Of a stretch of 64,000 bases of DNA, positions 31,582 to 42,552 are shown piece by piece; the stretch's first letter is position 1; each line of letters opens with the position of its first letter. The position numbers were made by a program, and so were the translations under genes. The notes under the pieces are model-generated. The model was not told where the DNA came from, did not search any database, and worked only from the letters and a program-made list of their open reading frames with translations. This stretch comes from Phytophthora colocasiae (lineage: Eukaryota > Oomycota > Peronosporomycetes > Peronosporales > Peronosporaceae), in assembly GCA_018806915.1 (NCBI GenBank), contig JAGKQI010000085.1, positions 62,001 through 126,000 of the forward strand, given 5' to 3'.

Positions 31582-32745
31582 TTGAAGCAACTCAACTTCG
31601 AGACCACTAAACGGATCATGGATCCTCGGTCTTCTCCCATTGCTAGCGGTACCGGTTCGTTGTACAACATTTACGATGTCCTGAACCTACCAGCGTCAAT
31701 GGATCTGCTCGACGATGCAGATTTCGAAAGTACGATGATGATGCTGGATAATGAGGGTGCTGTTTCCATGACATCCACACCGACGTCTGCATTTCGAGGA
31801 GAAGACCACGGCTTGGAATTGAGCCTGTCTGGGCTGAGTGATGCATTCAGCACACAGGCCATCAATACGCCGCACTCGCGAAGTGCAGACGACTCGGGGC
31901 TTACAGTGAGTGTCAGTTCCTTCTCACCCGATCTGAAAATCCGAATCAGCGGAAGAACTCCTAGTGGTGGCGATGTGTACATCAAGCAGGAGAACTGTAT
32001 GCCAGATTTCTCACCCGTCATGGACTCCTTTCTTCGTGAATCCTGGGATGACATCGTCGGCCCTGGTTCGAGGACTGCTCGGTCCTCTTTTAAGTCAGCA
32101 AACAGTTGCCCAAGCCCCTTTACGATCTCAACCACCCCAGGCCGTGTGAATCCGCTTCCTCTCAACTTCCTACTCCCCATTCCGACACCACTGGGTCAGC
32201 CGATGACAAAGAGCATGCCCTTTATTGCTCCTCCGTTGTCATTTCCTCCGGCGACGCTCCGAACAGTATCCAACACGTCGACGTCGTCAACGCTGTCGTC
32301 GGCTTCGTCTACTAGATCGAAAGGAACTCGCCGAGCGAAGCAATGCATTGTAGAAGGATGCACACGTCGTGCACAATCGAATAGTCGGTGCAAGACCCAC
32401 GGTGGCGGCGCTCGATGCCAGGTGGAAGGTTGTGACAAGAGCTCCCAAGGTGGCGGACTTTGTCGTGCCCACGGCGGCGGCAAGAAATGCCGTGTGCCTG
32501 GCTGCTCCAAGGGTACGCAGCGTCTTGGCTTGTGTTACCTACATGGAGGAATCCGTCGGTGCATCATGGAGGGGTGCAAGAAGAAAGATCGAGGTAATGG
32601 CTACTGCATCTCGCACGGAGGTGGTAGAAGATGCGAGGCTGAGAATTGCAGCCGCTCTGTTCGAAAGGGCAATCACTGTCAAATGCACCAGGCTCTTGCA
32701 GAAGAAAGCCGTCGAGGTCAGGGGCACAGCTTGAGGTCCTCGTAG
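31582..32745 (+). CDS. WRKY19-like zinc-binding repeat protein
   Basis: A single-exon gene of 387 codons; an equally plausible start is the ATG at 31618 (MDPRSSPIASG). The N-terminal 240 residues are Ser/Thr/Pro-rich with acidic patches and look disordered. After a basic hinge (TRSKGTRRAKQ) come five repeats of the form C-x4-C-x9-C-x2-H, four of them followed by a Gly-rich HGG(G/I) turn (first repeat CIVEGCTRRAQSNSRCKTH). Oomycete proteins with this repeat are often labelled 'WRKY transcription factor 19' because the plant protein shares the repeat; no WRKY DNA-binding domain is present here. I infer a zinc-binding nuclear protein, perhaps a regulator. The repeat count and spacing are directly visible. 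Confidence 0.8.
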   Translation: MKQLNFETTKRIMDPRSSPIASGTGSLYNIYDVLNLPASMDLLDDADFESTMMMLDNEGAVSMTSTPTSAFRGEDHGLELSLSGLSDAFSTQAINTPHSRSADDSGLTVSVSSFSPDLKIRISGRTPSGGDVYIKQENCMPDFSPVMDSFLRESWDDIVGPGSRTARSSFKSANSCPSPFTISTTPGRVNPLPLNFLLPIPTPLGQPMTKSMPFIAPPLSFPPATLRTVSNTSTSSTLSSASSTRSKGTRRAKQCIVEGCTRRAQSNSRCKTHGGGARCQVEGCDKSSQGGGLCRAHGGGKKCRVPGCSKGTQRLGLCYLHGGIRRCIMEGCKKKDRGNGYCISHGGGRRCEAENCSRSVRKGNHCQMHQALAEESRRGQGHSLRSS

Positions 32746-33029
32746 ATGCTTCAATTAGGTGAACTCACACGATTGTACAATGTGCACTACAGTAATGGTT
32801 TGCATTACTGCATTAATCGATGATTCAATAACCCTTTGTGAACTCAATCATGAGTTCAGGTGGCGCCAACCAACTCGTTCCCTTGGTTAGACAGTACATG
32901 CAACTCGAAAATGAACATGAAATCGAGCAGCTACATGAAGTACTCGCACAACTGTTTTTTGTAGACAAATATTTGCACGAGTACCTTCAGCAATATAGAC
33001 TCTATATTAAAGAGCGAGCTGCAAACCGA

Positions 33030-34844
33030 TCAATGAGCAAACTGGCGCTTGTCACCGGAAGCACGCTTGCCGTAAGGGTTGACGGCACTAAAAGCATGGC
33101 CAGAGCGTTGGAACTTTCCGCCGCGGGAGCTGCCATCACTGTCAAAGGACGTACCCTTGCGCTTTCCGGTCTTGCCATTCGTCTTCACAGGAAGAGTCAC
33201 CTTGGGCGGAACCTGGAGTCCAAACGACTTTGCCACGCCTTGAAGGTCGAGACGGCCGACATCGAAAATACCCTTCAACGAGTGGGACGCGTATGCTAGC
33301 AGGTAACCACGGTATGCATCCTTTGCGGACTTGTGTAGGTAGTACGTCTTCTCAACAAGCTTCATAAGCTGAGATTCAACGTTGGCAATCTTCGACACCG
33401 GGAATTCGTACTCATTTAAGGCCACCTTGGAAGCCTTCAAGTACTTCAAAAATCCAAGCTCATCTGGCAGAAGCATCAGCAACGCCTTACCCTTGCCCTT
33501 GGCACCACGAGCAGTACGACCAACACGGTGGATGTACTCGCGCGGATCATCAGGCGGGTCGAATTGGATAATCCAGTCCACCGCAGGGATGTCTAGACCA
33601 CGCGCAGCAACGTCCGTACACAGCAAAATTCCCGTCTTCGCGTTACAGAACTGGAAGAATGTGGTCGTACGCTTGTTCTGTTTCTGCTTGCCGTGAATAT
33701 CCAATACAGGAATGTCAATGTAGTTGAGTAGTTCACCGTAGAACTTGACAGCGCTGCACGACGAAAAGAAAACCATCACCTTCTTCTTGAGGTTTTTCTT
33801 GAGAAAAGTGAACAGCAAAAGAAAACGCTTGTCGCTCGGGGTCACAACATAACCCTGCTCCAGCGTAGCAACTGTGGCCTTGGTGTCTTCTTCTTCCACG
33901 CCCACGTACACCGGTTTCTCCTTGATTGACAAGCGAGCCAGGTCCTCTACCTTTTTCGTTTGAGTGGCACTGAACAGCATCGTCTGGCGTTCTTTGGGAA
34001 TGCACTTAATAATCTGACGCATCTCCTCCTCGAAACCAATGGACAAAATTCGATCTGCCTCATCAATAACGAGAATCTGTAGGTTGTGGTAGATAAATGC
34101 CTTGGTGTTCTGAAGGTGATCGAGTAGACGGCCAGGAGTAGAGATCAGAATGTTCACACCCTTCACCAAACGCTCAGCTTCAGCACGGCGGTTGGCACCT
34201 CCCATAACAATACCATGCGTTTGCGAGTGGTATTTACAAATATCGCGTACAACACCGTAAATCTGCAGTGCTAGTTCACGTGTCGGTGAGATAACGATGC
34301 AGCCCGTGCCCTTGCGGGCAGTGAAGCGCACCTTGTGCAGTAGCTCCACGGCCGGAATCAAGAACGACAGCGTCTTACCAGAACCGGTCTTAGCTGCACC
34401 CAGCAGATCCTGTCCAGCTAGCAGAGGACGGATTGACTTGGACTGGATCTTGGTCATCTTAGTGAAGTTCATGTCAGCCAACGCCTTGCGCGTGGGCTCG
34501 GACAGGGGCAGTGAGGCAAATTCTTCGTTGGAGAAGTAGCGCTGGTCTACGTTGCTCTCAGCCAGGTTGGCAGCCTCCGCAATGGCTTCCTCTGTCTCCT
34601 CATCCTGTTCGTCATCCACAATAGGTTCCTCGGTCGTCTCTTCCTCTGCAGCATCCGTCACTGTTTCAATCTCAGCCTCCTGCTTTTTCTCCGTTTTGGC
34701 CTTCTTCGACTTTTTCTTCTTCTGCTTCTTGCTCACCTCCTCAGCAGGAACCTCCACCTGCTGTGTCTTCACAATGTCAACCTCATCGGCCACCGGCGCC
34801 TTCTCCTCCGAGGCGCTTGATCCTTTACGTCGCGTCTTGCCCAT
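33030..34844 (-). CDS. HAS1: DEAD-box RNA helicase, DDX18/Has1 type
   Basis: 604 residues from Met 34844 (MGKTRRKG); an upstream in-frame ATG at 34862 adds six residues. The N-terminal 110 residues are Lys/Glu-rich, typical of nucleolar helicases. Helicase motifs appear in order: Q-motif region ([12 protein letters not shown]), I (AKTGSGKT), Ia (PTRELALQ), Ib (TPGRLLDHL), II (VIDEADRI), III (LFSATQT), IV (VFFSSC), V ([15 protein letters not shown]) and VI (HRVGRTARG). The DDX18/Has1 assignment rests on [12 protein letters not shown], the [12 protein letters not shown] string, and the C-terminal [20 protein letters not shown] segment. In yeast and human it unwinds snoRNA-pre-rRNA duplexes in ribosome assembly. 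No intron. It is divergent from TIM44 across about 257 bases. Confidence 0.93.
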   Translation of the reverse strand: MGKTRRKGSSASEEKAPVADEVDIVKTQQVEVPAEEVSKKQKKKKSKKAKTEKKQEAEIETVTDAAEEETTEEPIVDDEQDEETEEAIAEAANLAESNVDQRYFSNEEFASLPLSEPTRKALADMNFTKMTKIQSKSIRPLLAGQDLLGAAKTGSGKTLSFLIPAVELLHKVRFTARKGTGCIVISPTRELALQIYGVVRDICKYHSQTHGIVMGGANRRAEAERLVKGVNILISTPGRLLDHLQNTKAFIYHNLQILVIDEADRILSIGFEEEMRQIIKCIPKERQTMLFSATQTKKVEDLARLSIKEKPVYVGVEEEDTKATVATLEQGYVVTPSDKRFLLLFTFLKKNLKKKVMVFFSSCSAVKFYGELLNYIDIPVLDIHGKQKQNKRTTTFFQFCNAKTGILLCTDVAARGLDIPAVDWIIQFDPPDDPREYIHRVGRTARGAKGKGKALLMLLPDELGFLKYLKASKVALNEYEFPVSKIANVESQLMKLVEKTYYLHKSAKDAYRGYLLAYASHSLKGIFDVGRLDLQGVAKSFGLQVPPKVTLPVKTNGKTGKRKGTSFDSDGSSRGGKFQRSGHAFSAVNPYGKRASGDKRQFAH

Positions 34845-35101
34845 TTTGGTAACTAGCGCCAACCAGTGGAGTGTGACGTTTCACGCTCGCTGGTCAAGTT
34901 TCCTAATCTCGCAGATAGGCAAAACATGTAGCAAAGCTTGTACTTGATTATCCGTATGCGTTTGGCTGGTGGGGACGCGGCGTGTCAAATGGAGCGCACG
35001 GATTGGCTAACAGCTCAAGCTACCCCTTATGTCCGATTTCTGGAAAATGCTGGCGCTGCTGGAACCTCACATCTATCGTCGTCCCCAACCTGCCAGCCTT
35101 G
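34845..35101. promoter_or_regulatory. Shared divergent promoter region of DDX18 and TIM44
   Basis: 257 bases between two head-to-head start codons, so promoters for both genes must lie here or within the 5' ends. No TATA box is evident. I cannot assign single sites. Confidence 0.5.
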
Positions 35102-36736
35102 ATGCTTCGCCTCTCCACGCGTGCTCTGCGCCAAGCGCGGCTTGTCGCTCCGCGTAACACCCAACTGACGCTCCCACGGGTCTCGGGTCATGTTCAGTCG
35201 CAGGCACGAGCCATGGGCTTCTTCTCGGACTTGAAGAACCAACTTAAGAACGAAATGGATAAAAACGAGGAGCTCAAGAAGTCTTTCGAGGAGCTGGAAA
35301 AGACCAAAGAACAGTTCAAGAATGTGGAAAAGGCTGCTAAGGAGAAAATGAGCGAGGTGAGCTCAATGACAGAGGAGGCGGCCAAGAGCTTCCAAGAGCA
35401 GGCGACACAGGCCTCGCAGAAGATTAAGGAATCCTACGAGGAGACCTCCAAGGCTGCATCTGCTGCTCCTGATACTGAGAAGAAAGAGGAAAGTACTTCT
35501 GAGAAAGAAAAACCGCATACTGCTGCTGAAGGTGCTGAGCAGGGTGAGGGCGTGAAGGAGGACGGCGAGGTACATTTAATATCTGCTTTTATCCTTGGTC
35601 TGGCAATTACAATTCGACCCTGACGGCTTAACTATTTTTTTTCTAGCAGAAAACAGAACAGACAGGCGAGAATGCTGAAGGTGCGCGGGCGTTTGTGAAA
35701 AACTTTTTCGCTGGCATCGCAGCCCAAAAGGACAGACTCATCGACCCGAACAGGTTTCCCAATCTACGCGACGAGTGGAAAGAGGCTGCGCAGGAACTTT
35801 TTGGAAAGCGTGAAAAGCAGACGGTAGACGAGGCTCTTGCGTCGGTTCGCACGCCATCCATGCAGAAGCCGACGAAGTCGGAGGACGAGGAGGGCGGACC
35901 AACAGAGTACACAGGCACCAGCGCACTAGTGGCTGTGAAGGAAGAGGAGAGTGCCTGGCAGCGTGTGAGCGCCCGTTTCCGTGAAGCCCCGATTATTCAG
36001 GGTATCCTGGATGCAGCAAAACAGGCGGCGAAGACGGAGGCTGGAAAGAAGGTGCAGCAGACGACGAAGCAGGTGAAGGACAAGATCAGTGACGCCCAGG
36101 AAGAAGTCTTGGAGGTATGGGAGACTAGTCAGAACCCGTGGGTATACCGACTATCTTCGATCTATGACGGTCTATTCGGTGAGACTCCGATGGGTGTTGC
36201 CATCAAGGAGATCCGTCGCGCAGAGCCCGACTTCATTTTGGAAGAATGGAAGGAAAATATCGAGGAAATCGTTCTGCCTGGAGTACTGGAGGCTTTCTTG
36301 CGTGGTAACAGCCGTGATCTGAAGAAGTGGTTTGGCGAAGCTGCGTACTCGCGTGTAAACATTGCTATCCGTGAGCGCAAGTCGGAGGGCTTGGTAATGG
36401 ACCCGCACGTGCTTAGCATCGACAACGTTGAAGTCATTGAAGCCACGGTACGGACACGTTAGTTTTTTCTGATTGGAAGGCTTGGTGCGCTAACAATGTG
36501 TTACTGCAATGTTTTAGGCTGAAGACAAACAGGCTCCGATTATTTTGATGCGGTTCCAGGCGCAGCAGATTAACTGCATCCGCAACCGTGAGGGAGAAGT
36601 TGTAGAGGGGTCTGAAGATGAGGTATTGGCCTATTACTACATTTTTGCCTTCCAGCGCGACTACGATGAGGAACAGGAAACGCTCCGTTGGAAGATTGTG
36701 GACCTTCACATGCAGCGTGGGGGGCGGTATTATTAG
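35102..36736 (+). CDS. TIM44: TIM44, mitochondrial import inner-membrane translocase subunit
   Basis: Three exons: 35102-35569, 35647-36447, 36518-36736, giving 495 residues. The introns (77 and 70 bases) have GT-AG ends; the second contains GCTAAC. The start at 35102 is chosen because it begins a clear mitochondrial presequence (MLRLSTRALRQARLVAPRN). Next comes a long charged coiled coil (about 40-160), then a linker, and the TIM44 C-terminal domain (WVYRLSSIYDGLFGETPMG, AIKEIRRAEPDFILEEW, VLEAFLRGNSRDLKKWFGE) ending in FQRDYDEEQETLRWKIVDLH. TIM44 anchors mtHsp70 at the TIM23 channel on the matrix side. Confident. Confidence 0.93.
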
Positions 36737-37193
36737 CGAAACAGGACTCCTGTCAGGAGGGGCATAGGAGATCGACCATCTCTTGTCACGTGGTGGTACG
36801 TGGTAACTACCGTCATCACCACCTCTGTGTGCTATCCACCAACGTGAAATGAGCGGGTATCTCAGCGTAGAAGAGGTTGAGTTGCGGTAGTTCGATGAAT
36901 AGACGACAGCATACTCGTTTTCGAGGCACATGTACTGGTATGTATACTGCTAGTATATTTTTTCAACTTGTTTACAATGAGTATTACAATGGTTGAAGTT
37001 TCCCTGACAATCACTCTGTTCCGCACTGCCGCGCTCATTTCCTAATTTGCACGAAACGGGCAAGATCTGCGTTGTTGCAGGCAGATACTTTGCATCATGG
37101 GCTTTTCGAGAACGTAGGTTTATATTCGCAGAGAGGAATAGGATCGGTGCATTGCTTATTGATAAGTGCAGCGAGAACAGACCCAGGGAAGCC
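36737..37193. other. Intergenic region upstream of DMC1
   Basis: 457 bases. No gene. A TTTATATTCG string at about 37118-37127 is a possible promoter element for DMC1. An in-frame ATG at 37047 exists but the upstream residues do not look like DMC1. Confidence 0.35.
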
Positions 37194-39171
37194 ATGCAAA
37201 TGATCCCGACACCTCACGACAGCGATGACGATAGGGAAGACAGTTTGCGTTCATACGAGCCCATTGATGTGCTTCAAGACGCCGGGATTAGCTCGGCAGA
37301 TATCACAAAGCTCAAGGACGACGGCTTCTCAACCATTGGGCAGCTCTTTCAAGTATCCCAGAAGAAGCTGCTGTGCGTAAAAGGAATCAGTGAAGCCAAA
37401 GTTGGCAAGGTACTGTTTTATAATTGCTGGGTCTACCACGCTAAATTCCTCTTTACCATACACGCTTTGATGCATGCTGTGGTGGCTGATTAGCTTCTCC
37501 AAGCTGGCAAAAAGGTACCTAGATTTGCTAAACAAGGCTTGACGTACATGCACACTGAGCTAATAGCACTGTGAGCCCATAGATCATGCCTGAGAAGAAT
37601 GGGTTCGTGTCGGCTAGTACCCTTTACCAACAGAGCCAAAACAAGCTATTTATCACCACCGGGTCACAACGTAAGTAAAGTACCTAGTTATGCACTGCAC
37701 AGTGTGCAGCTAATTCATTCATCGTACATGTACTTGCAGAATTTGACAGGATCCTCGGAGGTGGCATTGAATCAATGTCTGTCACTGAGGTAACCTTATA
37801 AAACTTGCAAAGGCCTCACTTTAACCCATTGATATTTTCGTAGGTTCATGGGGAATTCCGGACTGGAAAAACGCAGCTTTGCCTCACAGTAAGACTCATA
37901 TCTCTTGCTTTGATAGCAGTGTAACTTATTCTATCTACCTTTTGTTGCAGCTGTGTGTAACTGCACAATTGCCTCGCTCTCGTGGAGGAGGAGCTGGTAC
38001 GATTAGTAAAGAGTTCAAGGAAATATTGTCTGGTGCTGACAATCGTAATAGGGAAAGTTGCCTTTGTTGATACCGAAGGGACATTTCGACCGGTATAGTA
38101 AAGGTTTTCTTGCTCGTTCGAGCATAAATGATCTAACAAATGTTGATTTTTGTAGAACCGCGTGGCTGAAATCGCCAAAGAACGATACAATCTGGTTTGT
38201 TAGATTCTCGCACTTTTGTTATGGATTTACAAGGTCTAATGCTGGATACCCGCAGGACCCTGAAGACATCCTTGACAACATCATCGTGGCGAGGCAAGAT
38301 TTAATAACTATTTATTGAGATTTCATATACCGGACCTAATTTGATGTGCAGAGCTCATAGTCATGATGCTCAGATGGATCTCGTTTGTGAGCTAGGCGCT
38401 CTTTTCGCGGTATGTAAAGCAGAAGTGAGCGTGAAAAAACACTAGAAGTAGTTGTCTTACAATTTGTGAGTTTTGTAGGATCCTGACCAAGGGCCATTTT
38501 GTCTGCTGATCATCGACTCAGTAACTGCGCTATTTCGCACGGATTTCTCCGGAATGTAAGAGCAACATTTTTTATTGCGTTTTGAATATCCAGACTAATG
38601 ACCATGAAATGACAGAGGCGAACTTAGTGAGAGACAACAACGATTGAATCAGCACCTCGTTCGGCTTGTGAGGCATGCTGAGGTATGTTGGTGCATTTTT
38701 GTAGTTCACTAACTAGCGAGCTGACAAATTTATTGTAGGAATTCAACATCGCAGTCTTAGTGGTGAACCAAGTTATGGCAGATCCTGGAGCAAATGCAAC
38801 GGGTGGCCTAACTTCAAAGCCTACCGGTTCGTTTTTGAATGAGTATTTTATCGGCGAATATTGATGCAGTTGTGCGGCGTGTGCAGGTGGCCACGTGATG
38901 TCACACGGCGTTCATACTCGTGTGTTGGTATGTTAGCTGTCGTAAATTTTTCTGGGTACCGACCACTTTTAATAATTACTGTGCACTCTGTAGATGAAGA
39001 AGGGTCGAGCAGAAAATCGCATTTGGTATTGTTTTGAAGTCAATTCTGTGACTTCGTCGAAACTAAGGCATGGTGTGCATGTACAGCAAGATTATCGACA
39101 GTCCGTGCATGCCCGAAGCCGAGTGCTCGATTCAACTTTGCATTGGCGGAATCGTCGATTCGGATGAATAA
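37194..39171 (+). CDS. DMC1: DMC1 meiotic recombinase, 16 exons
   Basis: Exons by splice sites and phase: 37194-37409, 37494-37514, 37583-37670, 37740-37789, 37844-37888, 37951-37996, 38052-38092, 38156-38194, 38256-38293, 38352-38409, 38479-38555, 38616-38682, 38739-38826, 38887-38927, 38994-39025, 39087-39171. The sum is 1032 bases, 343 residues, as expected for DMC1. It has an HhH N-terminal domain (LKDDGFSTIGQLFQ, KGISEAKVGK), LFITTGSQFDRILGGGIESM, Walker A (GEFRTGKTQ), LCVTAQLP, Walker B (LLIIDSVTALF), the ELSERQQRLNQHLVRL helix and a C-terminal DSPCMPEAECSIQL. IESMSVTE plus LCVTAQLP favour DMC1 over RAD51. It does strand exchange between homologues in meiosis. Exon 2 is a 21-base microexon. 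The intron 38294-38351 starts with GC. The convergent kelch gene ends 106 bases away. Confidence 0.9.
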
Positions 39172-39277
39172 CGCATCCATTAAACTTTCAACTCCCGGTA
39201 CCAGCTTTCTTTTCTCACTTGAATAATTTATGTTAAAAGGGTATCTAACGTACAATCTATCCGTGCGGAGAAATGCT

Positions 39278-40737
39278 CTACATTACTGGTGCCGCATGAT
39301 CTTCTTTCTGGTCTTCTAGCATGTACCAAGTCGGATTGTACGAGCATTCAACATCAGGGTTAATGTGTTCGACCCCAAGTCTCAGCTCAAATGGTAGTGC
39401 GTTCAGATCCTCCTTCGGAATATAATCTAGGTTCTGACGCAAAACGTGCATGGCGAGAACCAACAGTGTGGATGGTTGATGAGTCATCGTGTAACGGAAA
39501 ACGTCGTTGTTCCGTTCTACTCCGTTGGATCCACCGAAAACGAAGATGCGGTCGTTGTGAACCACACTCGTGTGAAAATCGCGAGCATCGGGCTGGAAGC
39601 CCTCCTCATTGTAGTAGATTCGCCACTCCCCAGTCCGCATGTTCAACTCACTAAGCTCATTCTGCCGCGATCCACTATCATCGCGGCCTCCAAACATGAC
39701 AAGTCGATAAGGGTCACTTGAAAGCTGCGAAATCGTGTGCGCGATACGAGATTTTGGAATGTCGCCACCGCATTCAACTTCATGCCATTCAAGTGTGTCC
39801 ACATCGAGGTAGTATGTGTCAATCGGCCCCTTGGGAGGGTCGTAAAGCCCACCGCCGACAACATACATGCGATTGTCGATAGTGGCTACTTGATGCTTGT
39901 AACGTGGGCTCGGTCGTTTGCCACTAGTTTCTTCCTTCTTCCAGATCTTGGTCACCTCGTCGAAAACGTACAGATCGTTCACGTACACGTGTCCGGAGGT
40001 TCCACCAAAGAGATAGAGCTTATTGTTAACAGCGATCAAACTCTGTCCATACCCTGGAGGCGGATGCATACCCTCAGCCTCAACAATCGTCCAGTTCTTA
40101 TCGCGAATATTAAATTGCAGAAGCTTGCCCATGTTAGTTTGGCCCCAGTGTGGTCCTGACCCACCAAACAGATACAACTTGGTCTTGTCTGTAGAAGTGC
40201 ACCAGGCGTGTGAAGCACGGCCATCTAGAAAACAATACGCCGTGAGTACAGATCAAATAGCTAACTTCAAAGAATTCGCACAAAGATTTACCTGGGGAGA
40301 TGCCGTTGGATGTCTCAATATGCAACCAGTGGTGACGGACCAAGTCGAACGCATAGATATCGTTGTGGCAGTTTCCGTCGTTGTAGCCTCCGAACACGTA
40401 CATCATGTCGCCAACTGGTATAAAAGCCGTTAGTGTGTTTGCCACCAAAGTATCTCGAGAGAAATAACGCACCAACAACAGAAGAATGACCACTCCGCAC
40501 TGGTGGGCGGTGGCCGGAAGTCGCTATCTTGGTCCAATTCGACGGCGAATCTTCTGTAAATAACAAGCAACACAACAGACAGTGTCAGTCCTCTACCAAC
40601 TCGCAAAAGCGAAGCACAACAATCATACCAAGCTCGTCTTCTTCGTAGGACAGCTCGGATCCGAACCCGAACCGGCGCGCGATGGGCGAGTTGACCCAGC
40701 GCGGGCTGCGCAGCAACTTGAACAGGTCGTCGAACAT
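39278..40737 (-). CDS. Kelch-repeat protein
   Basis: Four exons on the minus strand: 40629-40737, 40473-40553, 40292-40414, 39278-40224; 419 residues. Introns are 75, 58 and 67 bases, GT-AG, and in phase. After a short N-terminus (MFDDLFKLLRSPRWV) come about six kelch repeats with the usual Gly-Gly pairs (MMYVFGGYNDG, LYLFGGSGPH, LYLFGGTSGH, MYVVGGGLYD, RLVMFGGRDD, IFVFGGSNG), which fold into a beta-propeller for protein binding. The tail past 340 (LRQNLDYIPKEDLNALPFEL) is not kelch. No BTB or F-box domain is seen, so the partner and process are unknown. Start Met is the only one giving a continuous frame into exon 2. Confidence 0.85.
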
Positions 40738-41577
40738 CTCGTGCCTTGGGTAATGTGCTTGGTGCGTACAGGAGGAACTGGCGAGCAGGAGGTGGCAGGT
40801 TCAGATGTGCTGTCCGGTCGGTCGTTTCCGCTCGCTCTTATGCAAATGTGTGAGTGCCACTTTTGCGGCGCTTGGCTTCTCTGATCTCTATTTCTGGATC
40901 TTCAAACACTGGCGACTTAATTTTAGAATCACTTGAAGTTTGTATGCGCGACACCCGCTCTCTAGCCGGGCCGTTTTCTTCAAGGTAGCCGATATGAATA
41001 GCTTACGAGCTTCAGCACGAGTTCTCGAAGTGAGTGTGCGACGTGGTGGAGATTACTTTGACGGCCCAAATGAGAGCTCACGATGTGGCGCAAACATAGC
41101 CATCGCCCTGTTCAATAGGCAAGAATCAGACGCGAGAATGCAAACTCGGCTGCGACTTGTAGCCTGGAAGCCGTTGGCCTATTTAACGGCAAAGCAGTTG
41201 GCAGCCCGAAACGGAATGCCACTCACCGAAAACTGCCAACAAACGACTTCGGACTGCAGGTAAGACTTGTTCGTGCATAAGAACATTGCTAAAGACAATG
41301 GACTCTTTTCACCATGCATGCACTTGTTGCTCAACAACCGAACGCGGGATGTCATGTCTGCCGTGTACTCGTAGCGCTGTTTGACGATGAGCGGGCGAGC
41401 GACGCAGCGATCAATGGCGGACTATCCAAGCTGGCAGTTTAGATCATCCCATATGTTTAGCTGGTGCTTGGCTTGGTGTCGTTTGACATTCAACGTTTGA
41501 CTTGGCACCGCATGCAGAAAATGGTGTACCAGTTGTGTACAGTCACTGCATTATCCAGTGGACAACAATTTCGCTAA
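40738..41577. other. Divergent intergenic region with a weak ORF
   Basis: 840 bases between the kelch and La-type genes, transcribed away from each other. A plus-strand frame at 40940-41263 (108 codons, or from the Met at 40994) ends at a donor-like CAG|GTAAGA. It has no recognisable domain and no partner exon was found, so I do not call it a gene. Confidence 0.35.
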
Positions 41578-42536
41578 ATGGAGGCGAGACCGACGGGCAA
41601 GTCGCAGCGGAAGCGGCTGCAGCGGCAGCTGGAGTTCTACCTGAGCGAAAGCAACCTCCGCCAGGACAAATTCCTCCAGCAAGCGATGGATGAGCAGGGT
41701 TTCGTGCCTGCGAGTGTGTTTCTGTCCTTTAACAAGTAGGTTTGTCTACCTAATTTTTAGTTAGTCTCCCCAAGTCTAGTGGAAAGGGAATCTAAATGAG
41801 TGTTTTACTTAATCTACTAATTGTTGCTCAACAGATTGAAGGCATTGAAGGCAACAGAGCGCATGATCCTGGACGAGGCCGACAAGTCACCAGTGATTCG
41901 GGTCGATCGCACGCGTTCCTGCATCGGCCCGAAGATTGTACCGATGGCTGGGCAGACTCAGGAAGCTGGTGCGGAACCTGTACCAGTATCCAAGCAAAAG
42001 GAATATCTGACAACTCATGGATATTACTGTTATGTCTTTTTGTTAATGCTGCTGTAGATGCCCGTACAATCTACATTGACAGCTTCAGGGCCGCGGACGA
42101 CCACGATTCGCTGCGACGAACTTTCGCCAAGTTCGGCAAGGTGAACTTGGTGAGTTTACCCAGGTTCCAGCAGAGTAAAAGGTTCAAGGGGTTCGGCTTT
42201 GTGGAGTTCTCCGATCAAAGTGCCGCTGACAAAGCTGCAGCCGCATCGTCAGACGCTGATTTGGGAGGAATTCGTGTCATGACCAAAACGCGATGGATCG
42301 GGATGAAGGAGCAATTGAAGCATCAATTGACCAACGCTGATGCAAGTGTCGCTAGCAGCCATCCAGGCGTTAGTGTACTAGATGATGCTAAGACCACAGT
42401 AGATTCCCAGGGCAAAAGTGAACAGAAGAAAAGAAAACGGCGAAAACAAACAGCCGCTGAGCATATTCACTTTAGCGGCGATGACAGTGAGAGCAATGAC
42501 AGTGAGGATACCACGACTAAAAAGCAAAAAATATAA
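41578..42536 (+). CDS. La-related protein, LARP7-like
   Basis: Three exons: 41578-41735, 41835-41968, 42058-42536; 256 residues. The first intron ends TCAACAG. The second donor (GCTG|GTGCGG) was chosen because it keeps phase and gives EADARTIYIDSF; other donors in that stretch do not. Domains: a La motif at residues about 12-85 (QLEFYLSESNLRQDKFL, GFVPASVFLSFN), then an RRM at about 100-170 with RNP2 (IYIDSF) and RNP1 (KGFGFVEF), and a Lys-rich tail (KKRKRRKQ, TTKKQKI). LARP7 proteins bind the 3' U-tail of RNA polymerase III transcripts such as 7SK or telomerase RNA; which RNA is bound here is unknown. The stop lies 16 bases from the TRAPPC12 stop on the other strand. Confidence 0.85.
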
Positions 42537-42552
42537 GCAGCCTTCCTTCATT

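Noticed and set aside
32838..33299. A plus-strand ORF (153 codons) overlapping the 3' end of DDX18
   Set aside because: More than half is the shadow of the helicase gene. The first 60 codons look helical but there is no independent support.
36434..36931. A minus-strand ORF of 165 codons
   Set aside because: It is antisense to the last TIM44 exon and its 3' UTR, with no recognisable domain.
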